This document shows, piece after piece, positions 16,694-26,546 of a stretch of 64,000 nt of DNA. The notes under the pieces are model-generated. The model was not told where the DNA came from, ran no database searches, and saw only the letters and a list, made by a program, of their open reading frames with translations. Source of the DNA: Sideroxyarcus sp. Lineage in GTDB: Bacteria; Pseudomonadota; Gammaproteobacteria; Burkholderiales; Gallionellaceae. Every line of letters begins with the position of its first letter. Position 1 is the first letter of the stretch. The translations under genes were made by a program, and so were the position numbers. The DNA is taken from NCBI GenBank assembly GCA_030651895.1, contig JAUSBR010000006.1, positions 1-64,000 of the forward strand, in the 5' to 3' direction.

Positions 16694-17089
16694 CTACTTC
16701 TTGGGCTGCAACGATGCCAGGGCTTCTTCGGCATCGGGACGCAAGCGGCTGTCCGGGTGTTTTTTCAGGAAATCGCTGAACGCCGAGTTCGCACCCGCCA
16801 TATCACCCGCTTCAGCCAGGGCGATCGCCTTCTTGAACGCCAGCAATTCGTCGGAATCGACCGGCTGGACTTTGGCTTCGCCCTTCCAGTAGACATCGTC
16901 CGCATCCGCCTGGGAACCGCGCACACCACCGACTGCTGTCGTGGTCTGGATCTTCTTCTTCGGGGTGAGCAGTTCGATCTTCTTGCGCAGTCGCTCCCAC
17001 AGCGAGCCTTCCTGCTGCACATCGGCACTGTATGCCGGAGCCGCCAGCACCACGCCCAACAATACGAACAATGCGATCAGTTTCTTCAT
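16694..17089 (-). CDS. Small exported TPR-like hypothetical protein
   Basis: This 131-residue protein begins with a clear signal peptide (MKKLIALFVLLGVVLAAPAYSA, cleavage near residue 22). A short linker with basic and Thr-rich parts follows, then a C-terminal helical hairpin (ALAEAGDMAGANSAFSDFLKKHPDS) that reads as a single TPR-like motif. I set the start at ATG 17089, which has AAGGAG upstream. It follows the large NHL protein gene by 49 nt on the same strand, so it probably belongs to that operon and could bind the TPR region of its neighbour. Function unknown. Confidence 0.75.
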   Translation of the reverse strand: MKKLIALFVLLGVVLAAPAYSADVQQEGSLWERLRKKIELLTPKKKIQTTTAVGGVRGSQADADDVYWKGEAKVQPVDSDELLAFKKAIALAEAGDMAGANSAFSDFLKKHPDSRLRPDAEEALASLQPKK

Positions 17090-17138
17090 GTGAATCTCCT
17101 TGGTTAAGGTTGCTGCATACTGCAACGCTACATCCGAC

Positions 17139-20100
17139 TCAAAGCGCGTTCAATAGTTCCAATGCCAGCGCCCGGTGAGCCTCTTTGACTGAGGGATCAA
17201 GGCCTTGTGCCTTGACGAAGGCCGCCTTGGCCTTTTTGACATCGTTGGTGGCCTTGTAGGCCCGCGCCAGATTCACCCATACATGTGCATCCTTGGGAGT
17301 GATCTGGGTCGCCGCCAGATAGGCCTTCTGTGCATCCACGTGCTTGTCTTCGATCATGAAGATGTTGCCGCGGTTGTTCATGGCCGCCGCGTTCTTGGGT
17401 TCCAGACTGAGGACCTTGTCGAAATACTTCATTGCCTCCTTGCGATCACCAGCCTTGGCCAAAATGATACCCATCTGCAGATGCGCGTCGACATCGGAGG
17501 GGTTCTTCTTGATCGTGTTCAGATAACGGCGGGTCTTGGTCTGCGAGCTGATCTTCAACACCGACATGTGATCGCTGGGGAACTTCTTCTCGATCTCGGC
17601 GCGCGATATCTCACTCTGCTTTGTCATGGCCGCCGGCAAGCTTGCTGGCTTGTAGGTCTCCCACTCGGCATGCACATCCAGAATGGTCAGCCCCTTGTCT
17701 TTCCATTTGTAGTAGGCGGCTGCACCCTTTTCCCAAGCCTTGATAAAGGCGTTGCCGACCAGCGTGGTCTCGACCGGGATCCACAGCTGATCCTCGTAGA
17801 TCACGTACATGTTATCCATGGTGTAACCATCGTCGTCTGCCGCGATGTTGGTGGAGAACATCATGAACATGTGACCGGGCACTTCGACCACGCGCGTATT
17901 GATGCCCATGCTCTCCAGCGCCGAAGAGTAGAACGCCACCAGATCGTCGCAATCGCCGGACTTGCGCTCCAGCGTCTCGCGCGGGAACTGGATGTAGTCG
18001 ACCGTATGCACCTTGCCCGAGCTCACCTGATAGGGGTTGCTCGGATCCTGGATATAGGTCATACCGTACACACCCAGCATGTCGAACAACGCCGCTGCCA
18101 ATTGCGCCTCGTCCTTGGTTTCCCTGAACTGTGTCGCCACCGATCGTCCCAGATTGATGAGCGGGGTATCCTTGGGTGTGACGAAGGTGGCAAAGCGACC
18201 GCGCTCGTCCCAGGTCAGGCGGTGCTTGTCATAGACATTGACCGTCGGATTCTTGTTATAGGTGATGCGCTTGCCGTTTTCGAAATAGCTGGCTTCGATG
18301 AGCGCCTGCACGGAACTGTCCTCGGTGAGCGTCAGGATGCTGTTGTTGAACACCGCCTTGAGTGCGACCTCCTCGCTCTGTCCGGGCAGCAGCTTGTCCA
18401 GCTTGGCCTCGGTCGGAAAATCCATGAAGTCCTTCAGCTGGAAGGTGACCTTGAGCCGCTCCATGCTCTTGTTGGTGTTGTTGGTCAACTTGATGCGGCC
18501 GATGCCGTCGCGCTCATAGATCTTGTACGAGTTGGAGAACACATCGCGCAACTGCACCACGTCGATCTCCAGCGGCGGACGGTTGAACACCTGCGTGGTC
18601 GCCTCGACTGCGACCTTCTCGGATTCGGTGCCGTCGCTGCTGAAGGTGGCGACGTAGTAGGTGTACTTCGTCTCGGGAATCAGCGCATCCTTGATGAATT
18701 CAGGCTGTGCAACCTCACCGATCTTGGTGTAGTTGTCGCCCTCCTTCTGGTAGATACGGTAAGCGCCGAAATACTTCGCGTCTGCCGCCGCCCAGCTCAT
18801 CTTGACCTGCCAGGGCGTCGTTTCCACCTGGATGGTGGCAAGCGCGGGCGGTACGAATTTGGCCGGGATGCCGCTCACCACGGCACTGGTCGCGCCCTCA
18901 TAGCCGAAATGCGTCTCGCTGCCGACGCGATAGTAGTAACGGACTTCGGCATCCAGCTCCGTATCCACGAACTGGTTGGCGGCATTCGAGCCCACCTGCA
19001 CGAACCCCTCTTTCTCGTTCTTCGAACGGTAGATGCGGTACTGTTTGATGAACGGCGATGTCGCCTGCGCCCATTGCAACTCGATGGAGTGCACTTTGCC
19101 TTGCGCTGCAAGTTGTTGCGGCGCCTCGGGCTTATACAGGACCGCCAACGACTGGATACGCTTGTTGCCGCGATCCGAAACCAGCAGATTGGAGCCACCG
19201 CCATAGGCGATCGCGACCGGCTCGTTGAGACCACCGATGCCCGAACCTTTGGAGCCGAAAGAGCGCAGCAGCTGTCCTTTGGGCGAGAAAACCTTGACCT
19301 GATTGTTATCCACCACCAGCACTTCGTCATTCGCCGCGACCAGCGCCACCGGACTGGACAGCAGGCTGGCGCCCTCTTTGTTCCTTCCGAATTCGCCCAA
19401 TGATTGCCCGCCCGAGGAATAGGCCAGGACGGTCTTGCGCGATTCATCCAGGATGTACAGATTGTTTCGCTGGTCGAATGCCATGGAGACAGGCGCGCTC
19501 AGTTTGCCGGCATTCTCGCCGTTCAAAGCGTTCAGGAACACGCCGTCGCCGCGGAAGATCTGCACGTTACGGTTGGAACGATCGGCCACGAACACCATGC
19601 CGGAAGCCGAGACCGCGATCGCGGTCGGGTCCCTGAACTGGCCGGCGCCACTGCCGCCGCTGCCGAAGCTGATCAGTACCTTGCCCGCTTCGTCCAGCTT
19701 GGCGCCGCGGCGGCCCTGGCTGTCCAGCACCCAGATCGCGCCTGTCTTATCCACGGTCACGGCAGACAACTGCATGTCAGCCGGCTTGATCGAGCCTGTG
19801 ACCGCGCCTTTGCGTATCACCTGCAGACTCTTCTTGTCCTTGCTCACCGCGTAAAAAGTCTCTTTGCCATCCCAGGCAAGTTGCTCCGCTTCTGCCGGAA
19901 TGTTCTCCAGCCATTTCACCGACGCCCTTCCAACGGCTCTGGGCAAGGGCTCCAGCGCTTTCCCGGCTTCGACGACGAAGGCGTTGACCAGCGCTTTCTT
20001 GCTGTCACCAACATACACCTGCTGTGCCTTGTCCACGGCCACGCCGGACAGGCTGCTGAACTGTGCCTTGCCTTCACCCTTGGAACCAAAGCTGTAAGCG

Positions 20101-20876
20101 AGGCTGGCGTCAAAATTGTATTTCTGGATGGAGGAATTGCTCTCGTCCGCCACGTAGATGCCGTCCTCCGCCACGCTCATCGCGACGGGTTTGCCGGACT
20201 TGGGCAACGCGCGCAGGTAGACGCCATTCGATGTATAGACTTTGATCGTCTTGTTGTCGTCATCCAGAACGTAGATGCGACCTTCGGTGTCCAGCGCGAT
20301 ATCCGCAGGCTCGCCCAGTTTGAATTCCTTTTCGGCGCCCGCCGCACCGCTCAATGGCAGCGTGGTCAGAAAGACCCCGTTGATGCCGAACAGCTGTATC
20401 CGCTCGTTGCCGCTATCCGCGACATACACGACGCCGTCATGGACGGCGATACCGCGCGGCTCATCAAGCACGGAATCACCCAGGAAACCGCTGGCCTTGC
20501 TGCCGAAACTGCCCAGGTACTTGCCGCCGGACAAGGCGTACATGACGACCTGTTCTGTCCCGCTATCCACCACATAGATAGTTTCGCCGGACACGGCTGC
20601 CGCCTCGGGATGCTTGAGCAACTCCATGGCACCGCTCTTCGACGCCAGCGTCATAACCGATTTGCCTTCCTTGTCCACGACCTCGACCGAACCATCCTGT
20701 TTGGCGATGAACAGGTTGCCAGCTCCCACCCCCAGCAATTTGAGCATCTTGGCCGAGGCGATCTCGCTGCGGAAATCCGCCTTGGAGAATCCGTTAGTAG
20801 CACTCATACCGGCATCCGCCGCGCTGACGCCCGAAGAAAGAAGTAAAAGTGCAATTACGATGAATATGTTTCGCAT
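17139..20876 (-). CDS. Large secreted NHL-propeller / FN3 / transglutaminase-like / TPR protein
   Basis: This 1245-residue protein has a signal peptide (about 1-19). Two stretches of NHL-type beta-propeller repeats follow (about 60-320 and 400-580), with motifs such as EPRGIAV, VYVADSGNERIQLF and FVADRSNRNVQIF. Next come two fibronectin type III-like modules (about 582-770), a third beta domain (about 770-880) and a transglutaminase-like domain with Cys976 (SGDCDDL), His1002 (PGHMF) and Glu1036 (WIPVE) in the expected order. C-terminal TPRs fill about 1115-1245. The first ATG with a signal peptide is at 20876, with a weak AGGGA site. It follows the CHASE2 cyclase by 73 nt. The exact role is unknown; an envelope scaffold with a peptidase- or crosslinking-type centre is inferred. 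Confidence 0.85.
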   Translation of the reverse strand: MRNIFIVIALLLLSSGVSAADAGMSATNGFSKADFRSEIASAKMLKLLGVGAGNLFIAKQDGSVEVVDKEGKSVMTLASKSGAMELLKHPEAAAVSGETIYVVDSGTEQVVMYALSGGKYLGSFGSKASGFLGDSVLDEPRGIAVHDGVVYVADSGNERIQLFGINGVFLTTLPLSGAAGAEKEFKLGEPADIALDTEGRIYVLDDDNKTIKVYTSNGVYLRALPKSGKPVAMSVAEDGIYVADESNSSIQKYNFDASLAYSFGSKGEGKAQFSSLSGVAVDKAQQVYVGDSKKALVNAFVVEAGKALEPLPRAVGRASVKWLENIPAEAEQLAWDGKETFYAVSKDKKSLQVIRKGAVTGSIKPADMQLSAVTVDKTGAIWVLDSQGRRGAKLDEAGKVLISFGSGGSGAGQFRDPTAIAVSASGMVFVADRSNRNVQIFRGDGVFLNALNGENAGKLSAPVSMAFDQRNNLYILDESRKTVLAYSSGGQSLGEFGRNKEGASLLSSPVALVAANDEVLVVDNNQVKVFSPKGQLLRSFGSKGSGIGGLNEPVAIAYGGGSNLLVSDRGNKRIQSLAVLYKPEAPQQLAAQGKVHSIELQWAQATSPFIKQYRIYRSKNEKEGFVQVGSNAANQFVDTELDAEVRYYYRVGSETHFGYEGATSAVVSGIPAKFVPPALATIQVETTPWQVKMSWAAADAKYFGAYRIYQKEGDNYTKIGEVAQPEFIKDALIPETKYTYYVATFSSDGTESEKVAVEATTQVFNRPPLEIDVVQLRDVFSNSYKIYERDGIGRIKLTNNTNKSMERLKVTFQLKDFMDFPTEAKLDKLLPGQSEEVALKAVFNNSILTLTEDSSVQALIEASYFENGKRITYNKNPTVNVYDKHRLTWDERGRFATFVTPKDTPLINLGRSVATQFRETKDEAQLAAALFDMLGVYGMTYIQDPSNPYQVSSGKVHTVDYIQFPRETLERKSGDCDDLVAFYSSALESMGINTRVVEVPGHMFMMFSTNIAADDDGYTMDNMYVIYEDQLWIPVETTLVGNAFIKAWEKGAAAYYKWKDKGLTILDVHAEWETYKPASLPAAMTKQSEISRAEIEKKFPSDHMSVLKISSQTKTRRYLNTIKKNPSDVDAHLQMGIILAKAGDRKEAMKYFDKVLSLEPKNAAAMNNRGNIFMIEDKHVDAQKAYLAATQITPKDAHVWVNLARAYKATNDVKKAKAAFVKAQGLDPSVKEAHRALALELLNAL

Positions 20877-20908
20877 GTCCCTGACCCATTCCGAATGGTG
20901 GATTATTC

Positions 20909-20931
20909 CGGCCCGGGGTGAACCCCGGCCG
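20909..20931. other. GC-rich intercistronic hairpin between cyclase and NHL genes
   Basis: A stem of about 10 bp built on CCGGGGT/ACCCCGG (20913-20919 with 20922-20928) and extended on both sides by one bulge lies in the 73-nt gap. No U-tract follows on the minus strand, so I read it as a processing or stability element and not a terminator. Confidence 0.5.
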
Positions 20932-20949
20932 TTTGTTATCTGCAGATCC

Positions 20950-22992
20950 CTACTTTTCTGCCCGGTTGAACACACCATCCCAACCCTCCGGTGGCGGGGT
21001 CTGGATGAAGTATTCGCAACGCTCTATGTATATTTTACTGGGTTTGTCCCCGGGAACGATATCCAGAATCGACTTAAAAGCGGCGTGCGCTTTTTCCCAT
21101 GACCGCGCCCGGTACATTGCCAGAGCAGCTTCGAAGTTGCGCGCAGTGGCCTCGTCCAGCATGGACAAGCCTTCCAGCGGCTCATAGATTGTAACGGGTA
21201 ATTGCTTGCCCACTACGCGTATCTTGTCCAGTTCCCTGTATCGGCAGATCTCGCGGGTTCTTTGATAGGTATCTTCACCCACCAGATAGGCCACACCGTA
21301 ATATTTCGCCGTTCCCTCCAGCCGGGCGGCCTGGTTCACCGTATCCCCGATGACGGTGTATTCCATCTTTTTACCCGCCAGCCCCACGTTACCCGCCACC
21401 ACTTCGCCCGACTGCACGCCGCCGCGAATGGTGAACGGCTCCAGCCCTTCCGCTAGCCATTGCGCACGCAACTCGCCCATGCGCGCATTGATCGCCTTGA
21501 TGCAATCGATGGCCAGCTTGGCATGGTCGGGTTGTGCCAGTGGCGCGCCCCAGTAAGCCATGATGCCGTCGCCGATGAACTTGTCGATCGTGCCGTCATG
21601 CTGTTCGATCACCTGCACCATCGCTCCCAGATAGCCGTTGAGCCGCGACACCACTTCCTGCGGCGGATGCGACTCGCTGAAAGTGGTGAAGCCCTTGATG
21701 TCGGTGAACAGCACAGTGACTTCCTTGTTGTCGCCGCCGATCTTGGCCGCATCCGGATCCTTCTCCAGCCGGGCGACCAGCTTGGGCGACAGGTAACTCG
21801 AGAACATCGAGCGCATCTCGCGCGCGTCGCGTTCCAGCACCAGATAACGGAAGCCGCCGCCGACCAGCACCGCCGCGATCGCCGACATGGCCGGATAGAT
21901 CATGTTGATCCATTGCCCGGCATCGAACATGTAATAGGTGAACCAGATATAGCCGGCCAGCAGGACCGCCGTGGCCGGGATCGCACCATAAAGGCGCAGA
22001 CGGGTCGTCAGAAAGAACGCTAGCGCACCCATCACCACGATGAAAACCATGTCGATCAAGGCTTCCAAACCACCCTGACGGATGTAGCGGCCGCTGATGA
22101 TGTTGTCGGCCACCGTGGCGTGCAGCTCCACCCCCGGCGAGTTCTTGTGGAATGGCGTGACGCGCATGTCGTAGATACCCAGCGCCGTCGCTCCGACGAA
22201 CAGTATCTTGCCTTTCAACTCGTCGGCGGGAACGCGGCCTTCGACCACATCGATGAACGAGTGATACGGGTATGCCCCCGGACCGCCCACATAGTTGATC
22301 CACATTCGGTATTCGTCGTCCACGGGAATGCGGCGCTCGCCCAATCCAATCTCATAATCACCCGGGGCGATGTCTTTTTCGCCCAGCGCCAGCCTGGCAC
22401 CCATCAACCCCAGGGACGGGATCTGCTGGCCGTCTTTTGCGAGCAACAGTGGGATACGGCGGATCACACCGTCGTCGTCCGGCATCTGGTTGATATGGCC
22501 GATGCCGATCGCACCGCGCTCGATCTCCGGCAGGCTGCGGGTGACGGTCGTCACCCTTCCTTCATTGTCAAAGTTGAAAGCGACTGCCAACACCACATTA
22601 CCCGCCCGCTTTGTCGCTGCGGCAAACAGACGGTCGTTCGTTGCGTTTTCGCGTTCCGGGAAGAAGACGTCGAACATCACCGCCTTGGCTTTGACCGCGG
22701 CCAGCTTGTCGATCAGCCGGGCATAGTTGTCACGACTCCATGGATAGCGCCCGAGTGCGGCGATACTTTTTTCGTCGATGGTGATGATGGCGATGTTCGG
22801 GTCGGGCGTGACCGGACCGCGCATGACCTTGAAGCGAAGGTCGTAGGTCTTCTCCTCGAACGCTTCGAGAAAGGAATTCTGGGTGTAGTAGAGGAACAGG
22901 ACGCTAAAGATGGACAGCGTGGCAAGAAACATGGAAAGCGCAGTCGTATTTCCGCGCAACAGCAACTTTTTCCAAAATGGCATAGTGGCCAT
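20950..22992 (-). CDS. CHASE2-domain adenylate cyclase (class III)
   Basis: This 680-residue membrane protein has one N-terminal membrane segment (about 18-36), an extracytoplasmic CHASE2 sensor (about 40-310), three membrane helices (about 312-385) and a cytoplasmic class III cyclase domain (about 420-610). Metal-binding Asp431 (FTDIKGF) and Asp475 (GDGIMAYWG) are present. Lys542 and Asp550 (KMEYTVIGD) are the pair typical of ATP over GTP, and Asn553/Arg557 (NQAAR) are the transition-state residues. An active adenylate cyclase is therefore likely. A short helical tail follows. GGGAGA precedes the ATG at 22992. It is first in a three-gene set with the NHL protein and the small exported protein. 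Confidence 0.92.
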   Translation of the reverse strand: MATMPFWKKLLLRGNTTALSMFLATLSIFSVLFLYYTQNSFLEAFEEKTYDLRFKVMRGPVTPDPNIAIITIDEKSIAALGRYPWSRDNYARLIDKLAAVKAKAVMFDVFFPERENATNDRLFAAATKRAGNVVLAVAFNFDNEGRVTTVTRSLPEIERGAIGIGHINQMPDDDGVIRRIPLLLAKDGQQIPSLGLMGARLALGEKDIAPGDYEIGLGERRIPVDDEYRMWINYVGGPGAYPYHSFIDVVEGRVPADELKGKILFVGATALGIYDMRVTPFHKNSPGVELHATVADNIISGRYIRQGGLEALIDMVFIVVMGALAFFLTTRLRLYGAIPATAVLLAGYIWFTYYMFDAGQWINMIYPAMSAIAAVLVGGGFRYLVLERDAREMRSMFSSYLSPKLVARLEKDPDAAKIGGDNKEVTVLFTDIKGFTTFSESHPPQEVVSRLNGYLGAMVQVIEQHDGTIDKFIGDGIMAYWGAPLAQPDHAKLAIDCIKAINARMGELRAQWLAEGLEPFTIRGGVQSGEVVAGNVGLAGKKMEYTVIGDTVNQAARLEGTAKYYGVAYLVGEDTYQRTREICRYRELDKIRVVGKQLPVTIYEPLEGLSMLDEATARNFEAALAMYRARSWEKAHAAFKSILDIVPGDKPSKIYIERCEYFIQTPPPEGWDGVFNRAEK

Positions 22993-23082
22993 GTTTGTTC
23001 TCCCCGATACAGACTGAAGCTGCCCCCTTGCGCTCCATTCGCTGCAATGATGCCATAGCTGGATAAATCGAGGCTGAAAATG

Positions 23083-23110
23083 AAAAAGGCCTGCATCTCT
23101 GCAAGCCTTT
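23083..23110 (-). terminator. Rho-independent terminator after tRNA-Phe
   Basis: On the minus strand AAAGGC and GCCTTT pair around an inner TGCA stem, and a run of U residues follows (complement of 23083-23087). It begins 7 nt past the tRNA CCA end. Confidence 0.75.
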
Positions 23111-23116
23111 CCTGAT

Positions 23117-23192
23117 TGGTGGCTCGGGACGGAATCGAACCATCGACACGCGGATTTTCAATCCGCTGCTCTACCAACTGAGCTACCGAGCC
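23117..23192 (-). tRNA. tRNA-Phe (GAA)
   Basis: The minus strand reads GGCTCGGTAGCTCAGTTGG at the 5' end, an anticodon loop TTGAAAA with anticodon GAA, the T-loop GGTTCGATTCC and the 3' end CCGAGCC-A-CCA. The acceptor, D, anticodon and T stems all pair, and CCA is encoded. The 76-nt tRNA decodes UUU and UUC. It is a single gene between groL and the cyclase, with its own terminator. Confidence 0.97.
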
Positions 23193-23264
23193 GTTTTTAT
23201 GCCCATCCCTGTCGGGGTGGAAAAACGAAGGCGCGCATTGTAGCGGCAAGCAGCACCGCGGGCA

Positions 23265-23301
23265 ATATAAAAAAACAAACCCCGCACTAGGCGGGGTTTG
23301 T
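23265..23301 (-). terminator. Rho-independent terminator of groSL
   Basis: An 11-bp perfect stem ACAAACCCCGC/GCGGGGTTTGT (23275-23285 with 23291-23301) with a 5-nt loop is followed on the minus strand by a run of U residues. It lies about 150 nt past the groL stop, beyond a structured trailer. Confidence 0.88.
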
Positions 23302-23452
23302 CAGGTGCTGTAGGCGCCTGAACCGTAGCGAGCGGCTTGAGTGCAAAGCGCACGGAGCACAGAAGCCGGAATGTACTCAAAGTTTGTTGCTTCGCAACCC
23401 CGGATTTCGAGCACCGCGCAACGCCGCAATCGGGCCGCGCAGTAGGTTCAAA
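23302..23452 (-). other. Structured 3' trailer of groL, possible dispersed repeat
   Basis: There is no gene in these 151 bp. Several hairpins can form: CAGGTGC/GCGCCTG (23302-23320), CGGCTT/AAGCCG (23333-23338 with 23363-23368), the competing TTGAGT/ACTCAA (23337-23342 with 23375-23380) and GTTGC-TTC-GCAAC (23386-23398). The segment from about 23330 to 23450 (core GGATTTCGAGCACCGCGC) resembles a multi-copy intergenic sequence I recall from betaproteobacterial genomes, but I cannot test copy number here. Confidence 0.45.
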
Positions 23453-25117
<1,665 letters not shown>

Positions 25118-25155
25118 TTATTTGGGACTGAAAGAATTTTTCGCCCGGCGAAAAA

Positions 25156-25446
25156 TTACTTCTCGACTACGCCAATGATGTCGTCTTCACGCATGGTCAG
25201 CAGCTCCTGACCGTCGATCTTGAAGGCTTGACCGGAATATTTGCCGAACAGAACGCGGTCACCGACCTTTACATTCATGGGCAGCAGCTTGCCATCGTCA
25301 CCGACTTTGCCGTTGCCAATGGCAACGATCTCGCCCTGGTCAGGCTTTTCGGTAGCGGCATCGGGAATGATGATTCCGGATGCTGTTTTGGTTTCTGCTT
25401 CCAAACGCTTGACGATGACGCGGTCGCTCAAGGGACGAATCTTCAT
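25156..25446 (-). CDS. groS: Co-chaperonin GroES (10 kDa)
   Basis: This 96-residue protein caps the GroEL ring as a heptameric lid. Landmarks are [14 protein letters not shown] at the start, the mobile loop [16 protein letters not shown] that binds GroEL, and the closing GVVEK segment. An AGGAGA-type site precedes the ATG at 25446. It is first in the groSL operon. A CIRCE operator and a heat-shock promoter lie directly upstream. Confidence 0.99.
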   Translation of the reverse strand: MKIRPLSDRVIVKRLEAETKTASGIIIPDAATEKPDQGEIVAIGNGKVGDDGKLLPMNVKVGDRVLFGKYSGQAFKIDGQELLTMREDDIIGVVEK

Positions 25447-25494
25447 GCTTATTCTCCTAAATTCAGTGAGTTGACTAATTGCGGAAGCGGAGGG

Positions 25495-25521
25495 TTAGCA
25501 CTCTCAGCCTGCGACTGCTAA
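25495..25521 (-). promoter_or_regulatory. CIRCE operator (HrcA site)
   Basis: TTAGCACTC, nine bases, then GACTGCTAA. The consensus is TTAGCACTC-N9-GAGTGCTAA, so only one base of 18 differs. It begins 49 nt upstream of the groS ATG and directly abuts the -10 of the promoter. It should bind the HrcA repressor, which is not encoded in this window. Confidence 0.93.
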
Positions 25522-25550
25522 TGATAGGGGCTACACCCTGCTATTTCAAG
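25522..25550 (-). promoter_or_regulatory. Overlapping sigma32 and sigma70 promoters of groSL
   Basis: On the minus strand CTTGAAA (25544-25550), a 13-nt spacer and CCCCTATCA (25522-25530) match the sigma32 heat-shock consensus. The same DNA gives TTGAAA, 17 nt and TATCAT, a good sigma70 promoter. Both would start transcription within or next to the CIRCE operator. Confidence 0.85.
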
Positions 25551-25580
25551 GGTGACGTGATATTTCTTCGGGACGGCCTT

Positions 25581-26477
25581 TCAGCCGAAAAGGTCTTTCA
25601 GCGCTTCTTCCAGCTTGGGGAAAAGAATAGGTTGGCCCGCTGCCAGTATCCGCCTCGGCAACACGCGCTGCCCTTCCAGCAGCAGGCTGGCGGATTCGCC
25701 CAGGCTCAGTTTCAACAAAGACGCCGGCACCACGAACGCCGCCGGGCGATGCAAGACGGCGGCGAGCACCGCCGTGAATTCCTTGTTGGTGACAGGCGCG
25801 GGCGCAGTCATGTTGTAGGCACCCCGCATCTGCTCGTCGCGCAGCAGACGCAACACCAACGCGACGTAATCATCGATATGTATCCAGCTCATCCATTGCC
25901 GCCCGTCGCCGAGGCGGGTGCCCATTCCCATTTTGAAGGGCAGTGCCATGCGGGCGAGCAGGCCGCCATCCGTGCTCAGTATCAGGCCGGTACGCAGCAG
26001 GCACACACGCACGCCGTATCGCTCTGCGGCATTGGCGGTCGCCTCCCAGTCCACGCACAGTTGCGCGGGAAAGTCAGCGCCTGCTCCGGAGTCCTCGCTC
26101 AGTTCTTCATCGCCGCGTCCGCCGTAATAGCCGATAGCCGAACCGCTCAACAGCACGGCCGGTTTGTGTTCAGCGGCGGCAATGCGGCGCACCAGCTCTT
26201 CAGTCAACGCGATCCGGCTTACCCGCAACACCTGCTTGCGCGACTCCGTCCAGCGCGCATCGACGATGGGTTCGCCAGCCAGGTTGATCACGGCATCGAA
26301 TGCCATGTCGGGTTTCCAGTCGGACAATGTCGCCAGCGCATGCACCCCGACGCCGCATTTTTCCGGGACCGAAGCGACATTTCGGCTGAACACAGTCAAT
26401 TCATGCCCTTCAGCCAGCAGTGTCTTGCACAGATGCCGGCCGATCAATCCTGTCCCGCCAGTGATCAAGATACGCAT
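25581..26477 (-). CDS. TIGR01777-type NAD(P)-dependent epimerase-like protein (YfcH-like)
   Basis: This 298-residue extended SDR-like protein begins with a Rossmann glycine motif MRILITGGTGLIGRHL. NLAGEPI, SRIALTEELV, LLSGSAIGYYGG and LRTGLIL are the hallmarks of the TIGR01777/YfcH family. A C-terminal DUF1731-like tail with RRILAAGQPILFP is present. The physiological substrate of this family is unknown. It stands alone, upstream of and in the same direction as groS, and is divergent from bioA (69 bp between starts). Confidence 0.88.
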   Translation of the reverse strand: MRILITGGTGLIGRHLCKTLLAEGHELTVFSRNVASVPEKCGVGVHALATLSDWKPDMAFDAVINLAGEPIVDARWTESRKQVLRVSRIALTEELVRRIAAAEHKPAVLLSGSAIGYYGGRGDEELSEDSGAGADFPAQLCVDWEATANAAERYGVRVCLLRTGLILSTDGGLLARMALPFKMGMGTRLGDGRQWMSWIHIDDYVALVLRLLRDEQMRGAYNMTAPAPVTNKEFTAVLAAVLHRPAAFVVPASLLKLSLGESASLLLEGQRVLPRRILAAGQPILFPKLEEALKDLFG

Positions 26478-26546
26478 GACTACCTCCCGAAAATGAATAT
26501 AGACACAGGTATCTTACTCTTCGCAAAGTCCGTTATGATTCCGCGC

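Noticed and set aside
17205-19403. Long plus-strand open frame (732 codons) opposite the NHL protein gene
   Set aside because: It lies wholly antisense to a gene with clear domains, has no family motifs and results from codon bias in GC-rich DNA.
25479-26546. Apparent extension of bioA over the epimerase-like gene
   Set aside because: The added residues are antisense to a gene with a clear Rossmann fold; BioA length and motifs fit a start at 26547.
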